This document shows positions 4,750 to 8,886 of a stretch of DNA of 8,886 nucleotides, one piece after another (the first letter of the stretch is position 1; every line of letters starts with the position of its first letter). Where the stretch lies: the NCBI GenBank assembly GCA_049511115.1, contig JBEKYH010000182.1, forward strand, positions 1-8,886, given 5' to 3'. Source of the DNA: JBEKYH01 sp049511115 (GTDB taxonomy: Bacteria > Planctomycetota > Phycisphaerae > Tepidisphaerales > Tepidisphaeraceae). A program made the translations under genes and the position numbers. A model generated the notes under the pieces. The model saw nothing but the letters and a program-made list of their open reading frames with translations. It did no database searches and was not told where the DNA came from.

Positions 4750-5754
4750 CTAGAATTGCCGCAAAAATCGGATGTCGTTTTCGACGAAGTGGCGGATATC
4801 GCCGATGGCAAATTTGCGCATGGCGATGCGCTCGATGCCAAAGCCAAAGGCCCAGCCGGAGTAGACCTCGGGGTCGATGCCCACGGACTTAAAGACGTTG
4901 GGATGAACCATGCCGCAGCCGCCGAGTTCAATCCACTTGCCGCGATCGGGAAACCAGACATCCACTTCTGCCGACGGCTCGGTAAAGGGAAAGAAACTGG
5001 GTCGAAGGCGAAAGCGCGTCTGCTCGCCGAAGTAGGCGCGGATGAACTGGTCGATGGTGCTTTTCAGATCGACCATGGTGACGTTGCGATCGACAACCAG
5101 GGCCTCAAGCTGGTGAAACATGGAGAGGTGGGTTGCATCATGCGTGTCCGGCCGGAAGACGCGCCCGGGTATTACAACGCGGATGGGCGGCTTTTGCGTC
5201 TCCATGACGCGAATCTGCACGGTGCTGGTTTGGGTGCGCAGGAGGATGGGTTTTTCGGCCACCTTTTGAAAGCCGGGGACGTCGGAAGTCAGGTAGAAAT
5301 TATCCAAAGGATCGCGCGCCGGGTGGCTCTGGGGAATGTTGAGGGCGATGAAATTGTGGAATTCATCCTCCACTTCAGGTCCGCCGGCCAGCGCGAAACC
5401 CATGCGGCCAAAGAGTTCAGTCAGCTCATCGATTACCTGCATGAGGACGTGCTTATTCCCAATCTGCGGCCGCCTCCCCGGCTCAGTTACATCCAGCGCC
5501 TCCTTGCCGCGGCCGGACTGCGCGAGGGCGAGTTTCGTTTCCTCAAAGCTGGTTTGCAGCCGCTCCTTCACGGCGTTGAGCTTCTGACCCAACTCGCGTT
5601 TTTTTTCCTTTGGCGCGCTGGCCAGCGGCGCCATCAGGTCTTTCGTCGCCTTGGTGCTGATGTAGCGGATACGCCACGTCTCAAGCTGCGCCTCCGTCTT
5701 TACGGCGGCGAGTTCGTCGAGAGCCTGGGTTAGTTGTGCCTCGATCTCATCCAT
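4750..5754 (-). CDS. pheS: Phenylalanine--tRNA ligase alpha subunit
   Basis: The catalytic alpha subunit of the cytosolic alpha2-beta2 phenylalanyl-tRNA synthetase, which charges tRNA-Phe. 334 residues, typical of bacterial PheS. The N-terminal 80 or so residues form the tRNA-binding coiled-coil region (two charged helices). Class II synthetase motifs follow: motif 1 region with GPEVEDEFHNFIALNIP (125-141) and HPARD (144-148), motif 2 GRVFRPDTHDATH (197-209), the Phe-binding FFPFTEPSAEVDV (254-266), GGCGMVHPNVF (278-288), and motif 3 GFGIERIAM (304-312). The ATG at 5754 has a GGAG 8 nt upstream. pheT, the beta-subunit gene that often follows, is not here; the feo operon follows after 99 nt. 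Nothing suggests degeneration. Confidence 0.96.
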   Translation of the reverse strand: MDEIEAQLTQALDELAAVKTEAQLETWRIRYISTKATKDLMAPLASAPKEKKRELGQKLNAVKERLQTSFEETKLALAQSGRGKEALDVTEPGRRPQIGNKHVLMQVIDELTELFGRMGFALAGGPEVEDEFHNFIALNIPQSHPARDPLDNFYLTSDVPGFQKVAEKPILLRTQTSTVQIRVMETQKPPIRVVIPGRVFRPDTHDATHLSMFHQLEALVVDRNVTMVDLKSTIDQFIRAYFGEQTRFRLRPSFFPFTEPSAEVDVWFPDRGKWIELGGCGMVHPNVFKSVGIDPEVYSGWAFGFGIERIAMRKFAIGDIRHFVENDIRFLRQF

Positions 5755-5841
5755 TCCGGGGTCTCCAGTTCGCGCATTCTGCTTGCTGGGGCGGATTGGT
5801 CAAGGTGGCAGGTTCCGAAAATGAACGCGACGAGAACGCCC

Positions 5842-5870
5842 TTGTCCGCCCGGCAAAGCGTCGCTAGCCT
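5842..5870 (+). promoter_or_regulatory. Possible promoter for a leaderless HAD transcript
   Basis: TTGTCC (5842-5847), a 17-bp spacer, then TAGCCT (5865-5870), which ends 6 nt before the ATG at 5877. If used, transcription would begin at or next to the start codon. This fits the absence of any Shine-Dalgarno sequence before 5877. The hexamers are weak matches, so this is tentative. Confidence 0.3.
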
Positions 5871-5876
5871 ACCCTC

Positions 5877-6575
5877 ATGACCACCTGGCCGGCCGCGGTG
5901 CTGTTTGATTTTGATGGGGTGATCGTCAACAGCGAGCCATTGCATTTGCTGGCGTTTCAGGAAGTTTTCGCGGGCGAGCATCTGGAGCTTTCGTCGGAGG
6001 AATACTTCCGCGATCTCATCGGCTTCGACGACGGCGGCGTCATCAAGCATTTCTATGCATCGCGTAAATTGCCATTGGAACCCAAAACGCTGTTGCGCCT
6101 GCTGACGCGCAAAGGCGAGATGACCATGGAACTGATCGGCCGCCAGCATTACCACGCTCTGCCCGGCGTGGAGGAATTCGTCCGCGGCTTATGGCGGCAT
6201 TATCCGCTGGCGATTTGCTCGGGGGCGCGGCGAGAGGAAATCGAGGCCATGCTCGAAGGCGTCAAATTGCGCGATTGTTTTCCCACGATCGTCGCGGCCG
6301 AGGATGTGCCCGTCGCCAAGCCCGATCCGGCGGGATATCTCCTGACAACAAAGCTCGTGAGCGAGCGCGTGCACGCGCACCTCAAACCGGCGGATTGTTT
6401 GATTATCGAGGACGCCCCTACCGTGATCCGATCCGTCCGCAAGGTCGGGTTTTCCGTTCTGGCAGTGGCCAACAGTTACCCTCCGGAGGAATTGGGAGAC
6501 GCGGATTATGTGGTGAAGCATCTTCATCCGCGCGAAGTGCATGGGAAGATTCCGGGGTTGAAGTTGGGGATTTGA
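5877..6575 (+). CDS. HAD-family hydrolase, beta-phosphoglucomutase-like
   Basis: A 232-residue cytosolic HAD-superfamily phosphotransferase or phosphatase with the alpha-helical cap (subfamily I) that typifies beta-phosphoglucomutases and small sugar-phosphate phosphatases. Motif I is DFDGVIVNSEPLH (11-23), with Asp11 as the phosphoryl-accepting nucleophile and Asp13 as acid/base. The cap spans about 20-92. Motif II is Ser115 in ICSGA, motif III Lys148 in VAKPDP, and motif IV Glu178-Asp179 in LIIEDAPT. The Gly usually following motif IV (EDSxxG) is Val183 here, a mild deviation. The substrate cannot be told from sequence; a hexose phosphate is plausible. No Shine-Dalgarno is visible before the ATG. 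The stop lies 12 nt before the fucosidase gene, so the two are probably one transcript. It diverges from pheS across 122 bp. Confidence 0.88.
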   Translation: MTTWPAAVLFDFDGVIVNSEPLHLLAFQEVFAGEHLELSSEEYFRDLIGFDDGGVIKHFYASRKLPLEPKTLLRLLTRKGEMTMELIGRQHYHALPGVEEFVRGLWRHYPLAICSGARREEIEAMLEGVKLRDCFPTIVAAEDVPVAKPDPAGYLLTTKLVSERVHAHLKPADCLIIEDAPTVIRSVRKVGFSVLAVANSYPPEELGDADYVVKHLHPREVHGKIPGLKLGI

Positions 6576-6587
6576 AGGGCGTATGAA

Positions 6588-8252
6588 ATGAACAAGTCAA
6601 TTGTTTCACTGGCGATAGTTACGATCTTAATGCTCTCTTCGCTGGCGCGAGCCGGCTCCATTCCGGAATCCGCCACGCCGGGCATCATTGTTGCGACGGA
6701 CAAAGAACCGGTTACGCCGGGCAAATTTCAGGCGACCTGGGCGTCGCTTCACCAGTATCAGACGCCTGACTGGTTTCGCGACGCCAAGTTCGGCATCTGG
6801 TTTTGCTACGGTCCGCAGTGCCAGGCCGAGATGGGCGACTGGTACGCCCGCAGCATGTACCTCGAGGGGAGCGCCGATTACAAGGATCATCTCCAGCGGT
6901 ATGGGCCGGATTCGCAGGTGGGCTTCAAGGATTTGATTCACCTGTGGAAGGCCGAAAAGTGGGACGCGGACAAGCTGGTCACGCTCTACCAGAAGGCCGG
7001 CGCGCAATACATCTTCGTGATGGCCCAGCATCACGACAACTTCGACCTCTTCGACAGCAAATATCAACCGTGGAACTCGGTCAAGATCGGCCCAATGAAG
7101 GACATCGTGGGCGATGTGGCCAAAGCGGCCCGCGCCCACGGATTGCGGTTCGGCGTCACCGTCCACGCGGCGCATGCCTGGACCTTTTACGAAGCCGCCC
7201 AGGAGGCCGACAAAAATGGCCCGTATGCCGGCCTTCCTTATGACGGAAAGCTGACTCTCGCCGACGGCAAAGGCAAGTGGTGGGAAGGGCTCGACCCGCA
7301 GGATTTATACGCCCAGAATCATAAATCAAGCGGCGCCGGGACCGTCAATAAAACGTGGGACTGGAACAACGGCGTGGTTCCGCCCGACGGGGCGTACTGT
7401 GAGAAGTTCTACAACCGGACCATCGACCTGCTTCACAAGTACAAGCCGGACGTGGTCTATTTCGACGACGATGTCATTCCGCTTTGGCCCGTCAGCGACG
7501 CCGGGCTGAAAATCGCCGCCGACTTTTACAACGCCAACATGCAATGGCACGATGGCAAGCTCGAAGCCGTCATGCTGGGGAAGACTCTCGACGAGGACGA
7601 GAGAAAGTGCCTCGTGTGGGACATCGAACGCGGAACGAGCAACCGGATCGAGCCGCTGCCCTGGGAAACCGACACCTGCATCGGAGACTGGCATTACAGC
7701 CGCCCGCTATACAACAAGAACGGCTACAAACACGCGGACGCAATCATCCGCACGCTCGCCGACATCGTCAGCAAAAACGGCAATTTGATGCTGAATATCC
7801 CCGTTCGGGGGGAAGGAACAATAGACGAGAAGGAGGAGGCGATCCTCGAGGAGATCGCCGCGTGGATGGAGCCGAACAAGGAAAGCATCTTCGGCACCCG
7901 CCCCTGGAAAGTGTTCGGCGAAGGCCCGACCGCCACGTCCCAGCCCGCGTCCGCGGGCAATTTCAACGAGAGCAGGGCCAAGCCGTTCACCGCTCGGGAC
8001 ATCCGCTTCACCGCCAAGGGCGATGTTGTATATGCCATCGTGCTGGGCAAACCGACCGACGACATCACGATCAGATCGCTCGGGACGGCCGCGAATCTCT
8101 TTAATGGGCCAATCGGCAAGGTCGATCTTCTCGGCAGCGATCTGGATGTTCAGTGGACCCAGGACGCCGACTCCCTCACGATCAAGCTGCCCACCGAGGA
8201 GCTGTCGGCCGCGGCGGTGGTATTCAGGATTTCGCCAGCGGCGTCCAAATGA
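6588..8252 (+). CDS. Secreted alpha-L-fucosidase, glycoside hydrolase family 29
   Basis: A retaining alpha-L-fucosidase that removes terminal fucose from glycans. 554 residues. Residues 1-22 are a Sec signal peptide ending ARA-GS, so it acts in the periplasm or outside. The GH29 barrel is clear: DAKFGIWF (65-72), GPQCQAEMGDWYARSMY (75-91), AQHHDNFDLFDSKY (146-159), DIVGDVAKAARAHGLRFGV (172-190), KPDVVYFDDD (286-295) with the likely nucleophile at Asp293, SKNGNLMLNIPVRGEG (395-410) and SIFGTRPWKVFGEGP (433-447). The C-terminal 100 residues form the usual beta-sandwich. Two deviations stand out: CYG (73-75) where relatives have HWG, and HHDN where HHDG is usual. The start at 6588 has a GAAGGG 8 nt upstream that overlaps the stop of the HAD gene, supporting coupled expression. 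Confidence 0.93.
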   Translation: MNKSIVSLAIVTILMLSSLARAGSIPESATPGIIVATDKEPVTPGKFQATWASLHQYQTPDWFRDAKFGIWFCYGPQCQAEMGDWYARSMYLEGSADYKDHLQRYGPDSQVGFKDLIHLWKAEKWDADKLVTLYQKAGAQYIFVMAQHHDNFDLFDSKYQPWNSVKIGPMKDIVGDVAKAARAHGLRFGVTVHAAHAWTFYEAAQEADKNGPYAGLPYDGKLTLADGKGKWWEGLDPQDLYAQNHKSSGAGTVNKTWDWNNGVVPPDGAYCEKFYNRTIDLLHKYKPDVVYFDDDVIPLWPVSDAGLKIAADFYNANMQWHDGKLEAVMLGKTLDEDERKCLVWDIERGTSNRIEPLPWETDTCIGDWHYSRPLYNKNGYKHADAIIRTLADIVSKNGNLMLNIPVRGEGTIDEKEEAILEEIAAWMEPNKESIFGTRPWKVFGEGPTATSQPASAGNFNESRAKPFTARDIRFTAKGDVVYAIVLGKPTDDITIRSLGTAANLFNGPIGKVDLLGSDLDVQWTQDADSLTIKLPTEELSAAAVVFRISPAASK

Positions 8253-8331
8253 GTGCGCAAATATCTGTTGCACGGCACCATCACGAATCCTTAATTCTTG
8301 CAGCCTTCACCCAAATCGCCGGCCGCCGTGC

Positions 8332-8886
8332 TTAGAATTCCTCAATCACGGTTCTGCTCTCTTCCCACGCAATCATATTCATCACCAGATAATTCCAATT
8401 TTGAAACCCCTTGTTCATGATCGGATCGCCCGTGTCCGGGTTGTAGTATTCGTGCAGGGCACCACTGGTTTGGAAATCCCGCCCAAACAACTCGATGGTT
8501 TTGTCGGCCATATCCTTGGCTTCCGTTTGGAAGCCGTATTTCACTAGTCCGCGGAAAACCATGTAATTGGAAATCCCCCAGACCGGGCCGTCCCAGTTGG
8601 AGGGATTGCCGCTGGCATACAGGCCGTACATCTTTTCCATTTTTGACAGCGAACGGATGCCAAAGTTGGCGCCCAGAGTTTTGGTGTTTTTCAGATGCTC
8701 CTCGACCATGCGCTTGGCCTGGTCGGACGTGGCGATGCCGCTCCACATCGCCATAAAGCCGCTCCATCCCTCTAATCGCTGGATGAGTGAGTCGTAGTCG
8801 CGCGGGTGCCCCTTGTGCAGGACGAAGCGCGAGCCCATGTAGTCGCCGGGCACGTTGGTGATCGGCCGAAGATTGAGATCGACGGA
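8332..8886 (-). CDS. GH63/MGH1-like glycoside hydrolase, C-terminal part (cut by window edge)
   Basis: The frame is open from the right edge (no start visible) to TAA at 8334-8332, giving the last 184 residues. The sequence has the features of the (alpha/alpha)6-barrel end of GH63-type enzymes (mannosyl-oligosaccharide glucosidase, mannosylglycerate hydrolase) and related trehalase-like glycosidases: PSNWDGPVWGISNYMVFRGLVKYGF (about 95-119), where GH63 enzymes have NWRGPVW; then LHEYYNPDTGDP (about 144-155) and the terminal FQNWNYLVMNMI. The specific sugar cannot be decided from this fragment. The apparent GTG start at 8853 is not the real start, because family-like sequence (VDLNLRPITNVPGDYMG) continues to the edge. 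It is convergent with the fucosidase gene across 79 bp in which I see no clear terminator. Confidence 0.75.
   Translation of the reverse strand, partial: SVDLNLRPITNVPGDYMGSRFVLHKGHPRDYDSLIQRLEGWSGFMAMWSGIATSDQAKRMVEEHLKNTKTLGANFGIRSLSKMEKMYGLYASGNPSNWDGPVWGISNYMVFRGLVKYGFQTEAKDMADKTIELFGRDFQTSGALHEYYNPDTGDPIMNKGFQNWNYLVMNMIAWEESRTVIEEF

Noticed and set aside
4294..5733. Long plus-strand open frame (479 codons) opposite feoA and pheS
   Set aside because: Antisense to two conserved genes, with no domain signature. Its 4-bp overlap with the preceding antisense frame is coincidental.
5730..6155. Minus-strand open frame (141 codons) between pheS and the HAD gene
   Set aside because: It overlaps both conserved genes, mostly antisense to the HAD coding sequence, and shows no family features.

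Overview
The window is GC-rich bacterial DNA. It looks like a Planctomycetota genome, or a relative in the PVC group such as Verrucomicrobiota. This is inferred from the gene types (a secreted GH29 fucosidase of the 'GPQC...GDWYAR' kind, a FeoA-FeoB-Cys-rich membrane peptide set) and from GC-rich intergenic DNA full of short dispersed repeats. There is no rRNA or other direct taxonomic marker, so the assignment is tentative.

Left region (1-1907) is accessory-like. It opens with a 117-bp repeat unit (1-117) whose second copy lies at 1399-1515. Next come a possible gene remnant (257-487) and a visibly AT-richer orphan gene for a putative secreted or lipid-anchored protein (516-1223). Then follow about 680 bp without a convincing gene (1224-1907). 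That stretch holds the second and a third, truncated, copy of the repeat, a G-quadruplex-type G-run on the minus strand, a 9-bp tandem duplication, inverted repeats, and four CTTGGCG units.

Middle region (1908-5754) is core metabolism, all on the minus strand. In transcription order it has pheS (phenylalanyl-tRNA synthetase alpha), then feoA, feoB and a small Cys-rich membrane protein. The last three are an Fe(II) uptake operon. It appears to have its own promoter (TTGAAA-17 bp-TATAGT, 4673-4701), and a Fur-like palindrome lies across the -35 element and spacer. feoB most likely starts at a TTG 17 nt after feoA. pheT is not adjacent.

Right region (5877-8886) concerns carbohydrates. A beta-phosphoglucomutase-like HAD hydrolase and a secreted GH29 alpha-L-fucosidase are co-directional, 12 nt apart. 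A GH63/MGH1-like glycosidase, cut by the right edge, converges on them. Together they suggest glycan breakdown outside the cytoplasm with sugar-phosphate handling inside.

I found no CRISPR array, tRNA, rRNA, intact transposase or defence system. The points most worth checking are the palindrome-bearing repeat family, the Fur-like box/promoter, and the loss of the usual HWG histidine in the fucosidase.
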